From: Burkholderiales bacterium RIFCSPLOWO2_12_FULL_61_40
GTDB lineage: Bacteria > Pseudomonadota > Gammaproteobacteria > Burkholderiales > Burkholderiaceae_C
Assembly (NCBI GenBank): GCA_001770935.1
Contig: MESI01000043.1
Coordinates: 1 to 64,000 of the forward strand
Direction: 5' to 3'
Length of the DNA: 64,000 nt
Within the stretch, counting starts at the first letter, position 1. Each line of letters starts with the position of its first letter. Under the pieces are notes generated by a model that was not told the DNA's origin, searched no databases, and saw only the letters and a program-made list of their open reading frames with translations. Below, in pieces: positions 1 through 8,330 of this stretch. The position numbers and the translations under genes are program-made.

Positions 1-580
1 ACAAGGGCATGGACACCACGCTGGAGGCAAACAGGGGCGCTGCCATCACCCCGCCCAAGGCCAGCCACAGCTCAAACAACCACCCGTCCTGGGCCAGCAC
101 CACATGGCGGATGAAGTCCACCGGGGTTTGGATCGGCACCGGTGCCAGCAAGGTGATCAGCGCCGCGGAGGTCAGTACCCAGCCGGTGGCGGCCAGCGCC
201 AGCAGCGATCCAAATTGCACCAGACACCAGTAATCACTGTCCCACTTGCTGGAATGGGTGTTTTGCCAGCTGAGCCAGGTTCTGAGCACCACCCGCGCGT
301 CGGCTTTTTCACCGCGTTCCAGGGCGCGGCTCAGCGCATACAGGCTGGTGGCCAGCACCGGTGCGACCACCAGAAAGCCGGACAGCGCACCGGCCAGCAA
401 CCAGAAGCGGTGGTGGGCCAGGGCGATGATGGCGGCGCCCGCCACGACCATGACCGAGCCATGGGCCAGACTGGCAAAGCCGATACGGACCATGTCGTCC
501 CAGGCCCGTACCAGCCAGGTCAGGGGCTGCATCAGGCCGATGGTGCGCACTTTGGGAGCAGAAGAGGAGGTGGGAGGCAT
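1..580 (-). CDS. DUF2189-like integral membrane protein (runs off window start)
   Basis: Reverse-strand ORF beginning at CAT 578-580 (MPPTSSSAPKVRTIGLMQPLTWLVRAWDDMVRIGFASLAHG...); hydrophobic DUF2189-like pattern; truncated by window edge, so absent from ORF track. Confidence 0.75.
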   Translation of the reverse strand, partial: MPPTSSSAPKVRTIGLMQPLTWLVRAWDDMVRIGFASLAHGSVMVVAGAAIIALAHHRFWLLAGALSGFLVVAPVLATSLYALSRALERGEKADARVVLRTWLSWQNTHSSKWDSDYWCLVQFGSLLALAATGWVLTSAALITLLAPVPIQTPVDFIRHVVLAQDGWLFELWLALGGVMAAPLFASSVVSMPL

Positions 581-721
581 GGGCAGACCGAGGGTGAAGT
601 GGGGGGCAGTGTAGGGGCTCAAAACACGGGGTGGACCCAAAAAACGGGTTGAGTACGCCGCTCTAGAGGCGATTTGAACAATTCGCCGACAATCACGGCT
701 TGATTTTCCAAGTTTAAATTC

Positions 722-1423
722 ATGACCTGTCCCCCCTTTGCAGCACCTGTCCAGCACCTTGAACCCACGCCAGTTCCAGAGCGGGCCTCCAGGCCGGTTC
801 GTCCCAAGGCGCCTGAGGTGCAGCCGGTGCTGGAAAAACTGTTTGAACTTTATCCACATTTGTTTGGTGCGGAGTTCTTGCCACTCAAGCTGGGTATTTT
901 CCAGGAATTGATGGCACGCCACCCCGAGCATTTTGAGCGTGCCGGTCTGAAAGCCGCCTTGGGACTGCACACGCGTTCGGCCCGCTACCTGCAAAGCGTG
1001 GCCGCAGGCAAGCAACGCCACGACCTGGACGGGGCCGCGGTGGAAGACGTGTCGCCTGAGCATGTGTACCTGGCATTGCTGGAACTGTACCGGCGCAAAC
1101 AGGGCCGCTCCAGGGAAGATTTGCGTCCCAAAGTCCGTGCGCAAGTGCTGGCGGCTTTTGCGGGCTCGGGTTTGACCCGCCAGGAATACGCCACAAGAGC
1201 CTTGGTGGTGGCGCCCGACACCGGCGCCTTGCTGGACGATGCGTTTGCCGAATACGACCAGACACTGGCCAAGCAGGAAGCCTTGCTCAGGGCCTTTGAC
1301 AGCAGTGGCAAGACGGCCGCGGAGTTTGCCGACATGTATGGACTGGACGCACAGGCGGTCAGCGCCTTGCTGGGCCGGCGCCCATCCGTGGCAGCGGCGC
1401 CTGCGGATGCCACATCCCTTTAA
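722..1423 (+). CDS. ProQ/FinO family RNA-binding protein
   Basis: ORF 233 aa with ProQ/FinO-like core (LFELYPHLFGAEFLPLKLGIFQELMARHPEHFERAGLKAALGLHTRSARYLQSVAAG). Confidence 0.85.
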   Translation: MTCPPFAAPVQHLEPTPVPERASRPVRPKAPEVQPVLEKLFELYPHLFGAEFLPLKLGIFQELMARHPEHFERAGLKAALGLHTRSARYLQSVAAGKQRHDLDGAAVEDVSPEHVYLALLELYRRKQGRSREDLRPKVRAQVLAAFAGSGLTRQEYATRALVVAPDTGALLDDAFAEYDQTLAKQEALLRAFDSSGKTAAEFADMYGLDAQAVSALLGRRPSVAAAPADATSL

Positions 1424-1457
1424 TTCCCTGCATTGACCCCCCCCCAGGAGACACGCC

Positions 1458-1823
1458 ATGCCGCGTTCCGTTTTGAGCGAAGCCCAGATCCATCCCGCCA
1501 TTCGGGAGCGCATTGCCACCCTGCACCAGGATATCGTCCAGGAAGTAAAGACGGCGGTGGACGCCAAGGCGGTGGTGGTGGTCGGCATGGGCATGAACCC
1601 CATGCCCAGAAAAGCCCGTGCCGCGCTGGATGCCGCCGGTGTGCCCTACACCTACCTGGAGTACGGCAATTACCTGAACAGCTGGCGCCGGCGCAATGCG
1701 CTCAAGATGTGGACCGGCTGGCCCACCTTTCCCATGGTGTTTGTCAAAGGCACCCTGGTGGGCGGCGCGACCGACGTGCAAAAGCTGATCGCCAGTGGTG
1801 AACTGAAAAAAATGCTGGCCTGA
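1458..1823 (+). CDS. Glutaredoxin-fold protein without cysteine
   Basis: 121 aa; VVVVGMGMNPMPRKARAALDAAGVPYTYLEYGN...GWPTFPMVFVKGTLVGGATDVQKLI matches a Grx fold with TFP cis-Pro loop; active-site Cys absent. Confidence 0.75.
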   Translation: MPRSVLSEAQIHPAIRERIATLHQDIVQEVKTAVDAKAVVVVGMGMNPMPRKARAALDAAGVPYTYLEYGNYLNSWRRRNALKMWTGWPTFPMVFVKGTLVGGATDVQKLIASGELKKMLA

Positions 1824-3251
1824 GTGCCCAGCGGCACGTATGAGCGTATGAAATACAGCGGTAAAAAACCCGACGGCGCCATCCAGCGCAATGCCCTGGG
1901 ACGCGGCCTGTCCGTGTCGGTGGCGGGCGCGCGGGCCAGCAGCGCACTGGCGCTGGATGCAGCCTTGGGCCGGGTATTCCCCCTGTGGAAGAAACACAGC
2001 ACGGTCATGGAAAACGAGGCCCGGCGTTTTGTGGCCGAGCTGGGGCGGCTCAAAGGCACCTATGTCAAGGTCGGCCAGATGTGGGCCCTGTTTGGGGAAC
2101 ACTTCCTGCCGCCCGAGTTGACCGAGGCCCTGCACGAACTGGAAGCCAGCACCACGCCCCTGGCATGGCGCGCCATTGAACCTGTGCTTCAGCACAACCT
2201 GGGCCCGGCCTATGCCGCACTGGTGGTAGACCCCCAGGCGCTGGCGGCGGCCTCGCTGGCCCAGGTGCACCGGGCGCGTGTCATTGCCAACGGTGAAGAA
2301 ATTTGCCTCAAGGTGCTGTACCCCGGCGTGCGCGACACCATTGACGCCGATTTCAATGCCGTGGTGCGCTTGCTCAAGATGACCCGCTGGTTGAAGGCCG
2401 GGCGCGAGCTGGACGACTGGCTGGAAGACATGCGCACCCAGCTGCACCTGGAAGTGGACTACCAGCGCGAGGCCCGGATGACCTTGCGCATGGCGGCCCT
2501 GGTGGCGAATGACCCGCGCTACTGCGTGCCCCGTGTCTACCCGCAGTACAGCGGCAGTGCGGTGCTGGCATTGGAGTACCTGCCCGGCGAAGCGGTGACC
2601 AGTGCGGTGGTGGCGGCTTTGCCGCAGGCCCGGCGCAACCGGCTGGCGGTGGCCATGCTGGATTTGTTCCTGCACGAAGTTTTTGTGTGGGGCGTGATGC
2701 AGACCGACCCCAATTTCGGCAACTACCGCATCCGGGTGGGGGAAACTTCGGACCAACTGGTCTTGCTGGACTTTGGCGCCCTGAGCGAGTGTTCGGAAGA
2801 CTTTCTGGATGCCCTGGGGCGCACCATCGCCGCTGCCCAGCAGGGTGACCGGGTTGCCGTGGTGCAAGGCTTGATGGACCTGGGCTGCCTGCCGCCCGAC
2901 AGCTGTGCGGATGCGCAGCAGATGTTTGCCGACTTCTGCCTGCGCCTGCTGGAGCCCTTGCGGGAGGTGCAGAATTTGCCGCCCGAGCGGCTCAATGCCC
3001 AGGGCGAGTACCGCTGGGGCGCGTCCAACCTGATGCAACGTGCGGGGAAAAAGGCCGCCAAGTCGACTCTGAGCCGCCATTTCACGACCCCTTCGCGCGA
3101 GTTTGCCTTTGTCGCCCGCAAGCTGACGGGGGTGTTCACCTTCATCGCGGTGCTGAACGCCGAATTCAACGGGGCGGAACTGCTCCAGCAGCATGTGGCA
3201 CGCTGGCGTGCACGCCAGACCACCCGCCGGGGCGAGGCCTCGCTGGCCTAG
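1824..3251 (+). CDS. ABC1/AarF/UbiB-family kinase-like protein
   Basis: 475 aa; GTYVKVGQMWALFGEHFLPPELTEALHELE, ASLAQVHRARV, DPNFGNYRI, LLDFGALSE motifs; GTG start at 1824 or ATG at 1848. Confidence 0.88.
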   Translation: MPSGTYERMKYSGKKPDGAIQRNALGRGLSVSVAGARASSALALDAALGRVFPLWKKHSTVMENEARRFVAELGRLKGTYVKVGQMWALFGEHFLPPELTEALHELEASTTPLAWRAIEPVLQHNLGPAYAALVVDPQALAAASLAQVHRARVIANGEEICLKVLYPGVRDTIDADFNAVVRLLKMTRWLKAGRELDDWLEDMRTQLHLEVDYQREARMTLRMAALVANDPRYCVPRVYPQYSGSAVLALEYLPGEAVTSAVVAALPQARRNRLAVAMLDLFLHEVFVWGVMQTDPNFGNYRIRVGETSDQLVLLDFGALSECSEDFLDALGRTIAAAQQGDRVAVVQGLMDLGCLPPDSCADAQQMFADFCLRLLEPLREVQNLPPERLNAQGEYRWGASNLMQRAGKKAAKSTLSRHFTTPSREFAFVARKLTGVFTFIAVLNAEFNGAELLQQHVARWRARQTTRRGEASLA

Positions 3252-3255
3252 ACGT

Positions 3256-4407
3256 TCAAGGGGGGTGCCCTGCGGTGGCGACGGTCTGTAGCGTTTGCAG
3301 GCGCAGGGTGCGTTCTGCTTTGGGCAGCTCGGCCAGTGCTTGGACGGCGCCGTAAAACGCCTGCCAGTCGCCGTGCTGGCGGGCAAACAGGGTTTCAAAC
3401 GCGTCCACCCAGTCGTCGTAGGCGGCTTGTGCGCCAAAACTGGCGTTGTTGGCACCGGCCGCCCAGGCGTCATAGGCGGCGTAGCCGCCCCAGTCCTGTT
3501 TGAGCCGGGCATAGGCGTGCTGAAAATCGGCAATTGCTACCATTTTCATAGCTGCCTGCGCACTGTTTACGGGGGCTAGAGGGTTATTTGGTCCATAAAT
3601 ACCGCTCAAACGCTGGCGGGTGGACCGGGTCAGGGCCCGAAAGCTTTTGCGACGCGCATCGAAGGCGGCGTATTCCTGGCGGGCCGCTGCACCGGCTTCT
3701 TCCTGCAGCCAGCGTGCGCCGCCCAGCCGCTCGACCGCGGTGGCAAACGATTCGTTGAAAGCCGTGTCGTCCTTCACGTACAGCACCTGGTGCGCCAGCT
3801 CATGAAAAATCATACGGGCCAGTTCCCCTTCCGGGTAACGGATAAAGGTGCTGAGCAGGGGGTCACCCCCGGCCCAGTTCATCCAGCCCAGGGTGGAGTA
3901 GGCGGGCACCGGGTAGACATGGACTTCCAGGCCCTCGGTGCGCAAGGCGGCCGCCTGCTGCTGCGCCGCCTGCTCGTCAAAGTAGCCGCGGTAGCCGACA
4001 CAGCCAGCCACCGGGAAACACCATTGGTGGAGCGTGAGGGAAAAAGGGGGCGCCGCCACCACGTTCCACACCGCCGCACGGCGCTGCACATCGGCGTAAC
4101 GCTGGTAGCTGGGATTGTCCGGCAGGTGCAAGGCGGTCACGGCAAAACGGCGGATCTGCTGGGCCAGCTGCAAGCGCTGTTTCAGGGGCTGGGGCGTGCT
4201 GTCGTCGGCCAGCCACTGGTCCACCGGCCGCGCCGCCTGCAGGATCTGGAGGTGGCCGCTGACCGAGCCCAGCAGGTACGTGGTGTCGGCACAGCCTGCC
4301 GCCAGCAGTGCCAGCAGCCCACCCCCCAGGGAATGCCAGCGCCCACCCCGGCGCACCCGCCAAGAGGGTGGGTGCGCGGAGGAAGAAGGGGCGCTCGGGG
4401 TGGTCAA
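3256..4407 (-). CDS. Predicted aminopeptidase (COG4324-like lipoprotein)
   Basis: 383 aa; lipobox-like LLAAGCADT, GYRGYFDEQAAQQQA, MIFHELAHQVLYVKDDTAFNESFATAVE zinc-protease motif. Confidence 0.82.
   Translation of the reverse strand: MTTPSAPSSSAHPPSWRVRRGGRWHSLGGGLLALLAAGCADTTYLLGSVSGHLQILQAARPVDQWLADDSTPQPLKQRLQLAQQIRRFAVTALHLPDNPSYQRYADVQRRAAVWNVVAAPPFSLTLHQWCFPVAGCVGYRGYFDEQAAQQQAAALRTEGLEVHVYPVPAYSTLGWMNWAGGDPLLSTFIRYPEGELARMIFHELAHQVLYVKDDTAFNESFATAVERLGGARWLQEEAGAAARQEYAAFDARRKSFRALTRSTRQRLSGIYGPNNPLAPVNSAQAAMKMVAIADFQHAYARLKQDWGGYAAYDAWAAGANNASFGAQAAYDDWVDAFETLFARQHGDWQAFYGAVQALAELPKAERTLRLQTLQTVATAGHPP
3536..3593 (+). repeat. Dispersed ~60-bp intergenic-type repeat, copy inside aminopeptidase CDS
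   Basis: gctaccattttcatagctgcctgcgcactgtttacgggggctagagggttatttggtc; same family as copies at 6690, 12541, 23628, 25424, 36608, 58602. Confidence 0.7.
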
Positions 4408-4418
4408 TGACGCGTCAA

Positions 4419-4973
4419 CTACTGCTTGGGCGCTGCGGGAGGCGCTTTTTTGTCGGCCTTGGGGGGCATTTTGGGGCCACGGTCGCCACCATGGCGGCCA
4501 CCCATGCGGGCGTGTTCGCTGTCAAAGACCTTTTTTTGCTCGGCGTTCAGGGCGGCGTAAAAGGTTTTGGTGGCTTCGTCGCGTTTGTCCATCGCAGCAG
4601 TCATGTCGGTCAGGTGCTGTTTGCGCAATTCGTGCATTTTGTCGATGCGCTCCGGCGTGGTGAGCTTGTCCAGCTCCGCGCGGTCGGGATACTGGTTCAT
4701 GGTGCGGGCTGCGGGCTTCATGGCGGCGGCAAAGGCGGTCCAGGCACCTTCTTGTGCGGTGGTGATTTTCAGTTTGGCTTTGAGTGCGTCGAGTCGTTTG
4801 GCCACCATGGCCTCCATTTTGCGCATGCCGTCTTTGCCTTCGTGGCGCATCATGCCGCCGTCCCCCATCATGGCGCGGTGGTCGGCCATGGGGCTGGGGT
4901 TTTGTGCGAATGTGGCAAAGCCTGCGCTGGCCAACAGACCTGCTACGACCAGAGATTTGAAAGCGGGTTTCAT
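4419..4973 (-). CDS. Spy/CpxP-family (LTXXQ-like) periplasmic protein
   Basis: Signal peptide MKPAFKSLVVAGLLASAGFATFAQ, helical MHELRKQHLTDMTAAMDKRDEATKTFYAALNAEQKKVFD. Confidence 0.82.
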   Translation of the reverse strand: MKPAFKSLVVAGLLASAGFATFAQNPSPMADHRAMMGDGGMMRHEGKDGMRKMEAMVAKRLDALKAKLKITTAQEGAWTAFAAAMKPAARTMNQYPDRAELDKLTTPERIDKMHELRKQHLTDMTAAMDKRDEATKTFYAALNAEQKKVFDSEHARMGGRHGGDRGPKMPPKADKKAPPAAPKQ

Positions 4974-5176
4974 AAATACATCCTTTTTGGGGTGGCTTGA
5001 CGCGGACATCGCGATCAGCTTGGGTTTAGTATCCGGCGCGGGTGTATCTGCTCCATTGCAGCAGGATAAGGCTTTGTAAAGTTGCGTGAAAATAGTCGGT
5101 TAGTGCAGGGAGGACACCCCAGGTTCGCACAGTGGCTTGCGACGGTGTTCCCCACCAGGTTTCAACAAAGGTGAAT

Positions 5177-6085
5177 ATGTTTAAAAACGTGATGGTGTTT
5201 CGCATGGTGTCGGGCTGGTCGGCGACCCAGGCGCAACTGGAAGAGGCGCTGGATGGCGCCCGGTTTGTGGAGTGTGGTGCTTCGCAGGAAAAATCGGTGG
5301 GCTGGGTGGAACCCCGGGGCCAGGCGCATGGTGCGCTGGTGGAGATTGTGGGCGGCCAGTGGCTGCTCAAGCTGATGGTCGAGATCAAGACGGTGCCCGG
5401 CTCCGTGGTCAAGCGCAAGGTGCAAGACCAGCTGGCCCATATCGAAGCCACCACCGGGCGCAAACCCGGTAAAAAGGAAAAGCGCGAAATCAGCGAAGAC
5501 GCCCGCGTGGCGCTCCTGCCCATGGCGTTTAGCAAACAGTCCAGCGTGACGGTGTGGATTGACCCCAAGAGTGGCTTTCTGGTGCTGGACTCGGGCAGCC
5601 AGTCCAAGGCCGACGAGGTGATGACGGCCCTGGTCAAGGCGGTGGATGGCTTGGCGGTGCAACTGGTCAATACCCAGACCTCGCCCGCCGCCGCCATGTC
5701 GATCTGGCTGTCCACCCACGAAGCGCCCCAGGGTTTCAGCGTGGACCGCGAGTGTGAACTCAAGGCGGCCGACGAGTCCAAGGCCGTGGTGCGCTACACC
5801 CGCCACGCGCTGGACACCGACGAGGTGAGCCAGCACATTGCCCAGGGCAAGGTGCCCACGCGGGTGGCCATGACCTGGAACGACCGGGTGTCCTTTGTGC
5901 TGACCGAGGCGCTGCAGCTCAAAAAAGTGGCGATTTTGGACGTGGTGCTGGAAGGCGCCCCCGCGTCGCCCGGCGACCGCCAGGACGACAACTTTGATAC
6001 CGATGTGGCCATTGCCACGGGCGAGCTGTCGCAGCTGATTCCCGACCTGCTGGAAGCCCTGGGCGGCGAAATGGCGCTGGCCTAG
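5177..6085 (+). CDS. rdgC: Recombination-associated protein RdgC
   Basis: ~302 aa from ATG 5177: MFKNVMVFRMVSGWSATQAQLEEALDGARFVECGASQEKSVGWVEPRG; RdgC family layout. Confidence 0.92.
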   Translation: MFKNVMVFRMVSGWSATQAQLEEALDGARFVECGASQEKSVGWVEPRGQAHGALVEIVGGQWLLKLMVEIKTVPGSVVKRKVQDQLAHIEATTGRKPGKKEKREISEDARVALLPMAFSKQSSVTVWIDPKSGFLVLDSGSQSKADEVMTALVKAVDGLAVQLVNTQTSPAAAMSIWLSTHEAPQGFSVDRECELKAADESKAVVRYTRHALDTDEVSQHIAQGKVPTRVAMTWNDRVSFVLTEALQLKKVAILDVVLEGAPASPGDRQDDNFDTDVAIATGELSQLIPDLLEALGGEMALA

Positions 6086-6139
6086 CGGGTCTTGCGGTGC
6101 TGCCACGGGGGGGCTTGCGACTGCCGGGTTTCCCGATTT

Positions 6140-6655
6140 CCGAACTTCCGAGCTTTCCAACTTCCGGCCCCCACTCCCCCCAACCCCCTCGCCCCGCCGG
6201 GCGAGGGGGAGCTCAACAGCCGATTGGGTGGCTTCGCGCCGAATACGCAATCACTGGCGCAGTGTTGCCCAGGGCTTTGTGGTGCCTGGGCTTTGCGCAT
6301 GGGGTCGTAGTCAAGGGCGCAGCCCAGGCGTGCCAACGGCGGCCCGCTGCGCGGCCGCGCGACCCATCGAACACTCCCAGCCTTCACCTTCGCTCTCGCC
6401 CGCCCCAGGTTTGCCATCAAACCCAGCCATGGCTGCTGGCGCGCAGCCGCCAGCCTTGCGCGTGCCAAGGACGCGGATGACCCTACGACCGCCTGCGCAA
6501 AACCTTCACCAACCACACCCTTGGCAACGCCTCGACCGTAATTCCGTAGTCGGCGCACCGCCACCAAATTCGGCTGTTGAGCTCCCCCTCGCCCGGCGGG
6601 GCGAGGGGGTTGGGGGGAGTGGGGGCCGGAAGTTCGGAAGTCGGAAGTCGGAAGT
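6140..6655. repeat. Long inverted repeat (arms ~6140-6222 and ~6570-6655) with ~350-bp interior
   Basis: Arm core ccggcccccactccccccaaccccctcgccccgccgggcgagggggagctcaacagccg is the reverse complement of cggctgttgagctccccctcgcccggcggggcgagggggttggggggagtgggggccgg at 6571-6629. Confidence 0.88.
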
Positions 6656-6689
6656 TCGCCAGAAAGCTTGTTGGAGCGGCAGATTTTGA

Positions 6690-6746
6690 GTCAAATTCGA
6701 CTGTAGCCTCCGTGAAATCTGCGCAAGTAGCTACATTTTTTATAGC
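6690..6746 (-). repeat. Dispersed ~60-bp repeat copy
   Basis: gtcaaattcgactgtagcctccgtgaaatctgcgcaagtagctacattttttatagc, reverse orientation of consensus. Confidence 0.6.
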
Positions 6747-6911
6747 GAATGATGACTGGTGGCTTGGCAATTGATACAGACACATTGGGGGCAAGGGGTA
6801 CTTCAAATGCCCGCGACAGCTCCGCACTGAGCTTGAATAGCACCCGGTGGCACCCGGGCCAGCGCAGGGATGGGATTGTGGCTATGCTGGCGCTTTTGGG
6901 GGAGTGTCCAC

Positions 6912-7802
6912 ATGCAACGAAAAACCGCCCAGGATTTTGACCAGGACCTGCTGATCCTGTTTGACGCCTATGTGCACGGCACGATCGACCGCCGTGGTTT
7001 TCTGGAAAAGGCGCAGAAGTTTGCCGTTGCGGGACTCAGCGCTGCCGGTCTGCTGGCCGCGCTGAGCCCTGACTTTGCCTTGGGGCAGGTGGTTGCCCCG
7101 AACGACGCCCGCGTCAAGACAGAAATGCTGGAGTTCGCCTCACCCCAGGGCTACGGCACCCTGAAGGGCTACCTGGCACGGCCTGCCAACGCCACGGGCA
7201 AACTGCCTGCGGTGCTGGTGGTGCACGAAAACCGGGGCCTGAACCCGCACATCGAAGACATTGCGCGACGTTTGGCGCTGGAGGGTTTCATGGCCTTTGC
7301 GCCCGACGCGCTCACGCCCTTGGGCGGTTACCCTGGGGATGAAGACCAGGCGCGTGCGCTGTTTGCCAAGCTGGACCAGACCCAAACCCGCGAAGACTTT
7401 GTGGCCGCCGCCCAATGGTTGAACGCCCGTGCGGACGGCAACGGCAAACTGGGCGTGGTGGGGTTTTGCTACGGTGGTGGCATCGCCCACCTGCTGGCGG
7501 TGCGCCTGCCTACCCTGGCCGCCGCCGTGCCGTTTTACGGCAACCTTCCCGCGCCTGCGGATGCTGCCCAGGTGAAAGCCCCGCTCCTGATCCACTTTGC
7601 TGCGGTGGACGAACGCATCAACGCGGCCTGGCCCGCCTACGAAGCCGCGCTCCAGGCGGCGGGGGTGCATTACACCGCCTACCAGTACCCCGGAACCCAG
7701 CATGGTTTCAACAACGACACCACGCCGCGGTTTGACGCCGCTGCTGCCAAGCTGGCCTGGGAGCGCACGCTGACTTTTCTGACACTGAAGCTGCGCGCCT
7801 GA
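6912..7802 (+). CDS. Dienelactone hydrolase family protein
   Basis: LVVHENRGLNPHIEDIARRLALEGF, GVVGFCYGGG nucleophile elbow, PGTQHGFNND; start ATG 6912. Confidence 0.9.
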   Translation: MQRKTAQDFDQDLLILFDAYVHGTIDRRGFLEKAQKFAVAGLSAAGLLAALSPDFALGQVVAPNDARVKTEMLEFASPQGYGTLKGYLARPANATGKLPAVLVVHENRGLNPHIEDIARRLALEGFMAFAPDALTPLGGYPGDEDQARALFAKLDQTQTREDFVAAAQWLNARADGNGKLGVVGFCYGGGIAHLLAVRLPTLAAAVPFYGNLPAPADAAQVKAPLLIHFAAVDERINAAWPAYEAALQAAGVHYTAYQYPGTQHGFNNDTTPRFDAAAAKLAWERTLTFLTLKLRA

Positions 7803-7871
7803 AACGGCGCTTGGCCGTCGTGCCGGTCATGGCCATACGCAGGGCCGTGGAAACCATGGTCTCGTCGTGCG

Positions 7872-8330
7872 CTACCGGGAGCTGGCCGACTGCTGTAACA
7901 AGGTCTTACAAAAGTCCTGCTCCACCATGTGGCGCAGGCCGATTTCCGAACTGAAGTAGGTCTGGCCCTGGCAGACCTGGCGAATCGCCGTGTGCAGTTC
8001 ATCGGCGGCATTGGCCTTGGTGACATAGCCCAGCGCACCGGCGCGGTGCATCTCGACCACCCGGTCCAGGTCCGCATGGGCGGACAGGCCGATGATGCGG
8101 GCGTGGGGGTAACTGCTGCACAGGTGTCGCGTGGTCTCCAGGCCATTCATGCCCGGCATGCTCAGGTCCATACACACCACATCCGGCTGGAACTGCGCCA
8201 TGCAGTCCAGCACCTGGTGGCCGTTTTCTGCCTCTGCCACCACCTCCATATCCGGGGCCATTTCCAGCACCATGCGCAGCGCGTCGCGAAACAGCGCATG
8301 GTCATCGGCCAGCATGACACGGATTTTCAT
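7872..8330 (-). CDS. Response regulator receiver-domain protein
   Basis: MKIRVMLADDHALFRDALRMVLE...DVVCMDLSMPGMNGLETTRHL; ends shortly after REC domain, no HTH seen. Confidence 0.88.
   Translation of the reverse strand: MKIRVMLADDHALFRDALRMVLEMAPDMEVVAEAENGHQVLDCMAQFQPDVVCMDLSMPGMNGLETTRHLCSSYPHARIIGLSAHADLDRVVEMHRAGALGYVTKANAADELHTAIRQVCQGQTYFSSEIGLRHMVEQDFCKTLLQQSASSR

Noticed and set aside
1359-3533. 724-aa reverse-strand ORF opposite the AarF-like gene
   Set aside because: Antisense to well-supported coding sequence, His/Gln/Gly-rich low-information translation typical of shadow ORFs in high-GC DNA
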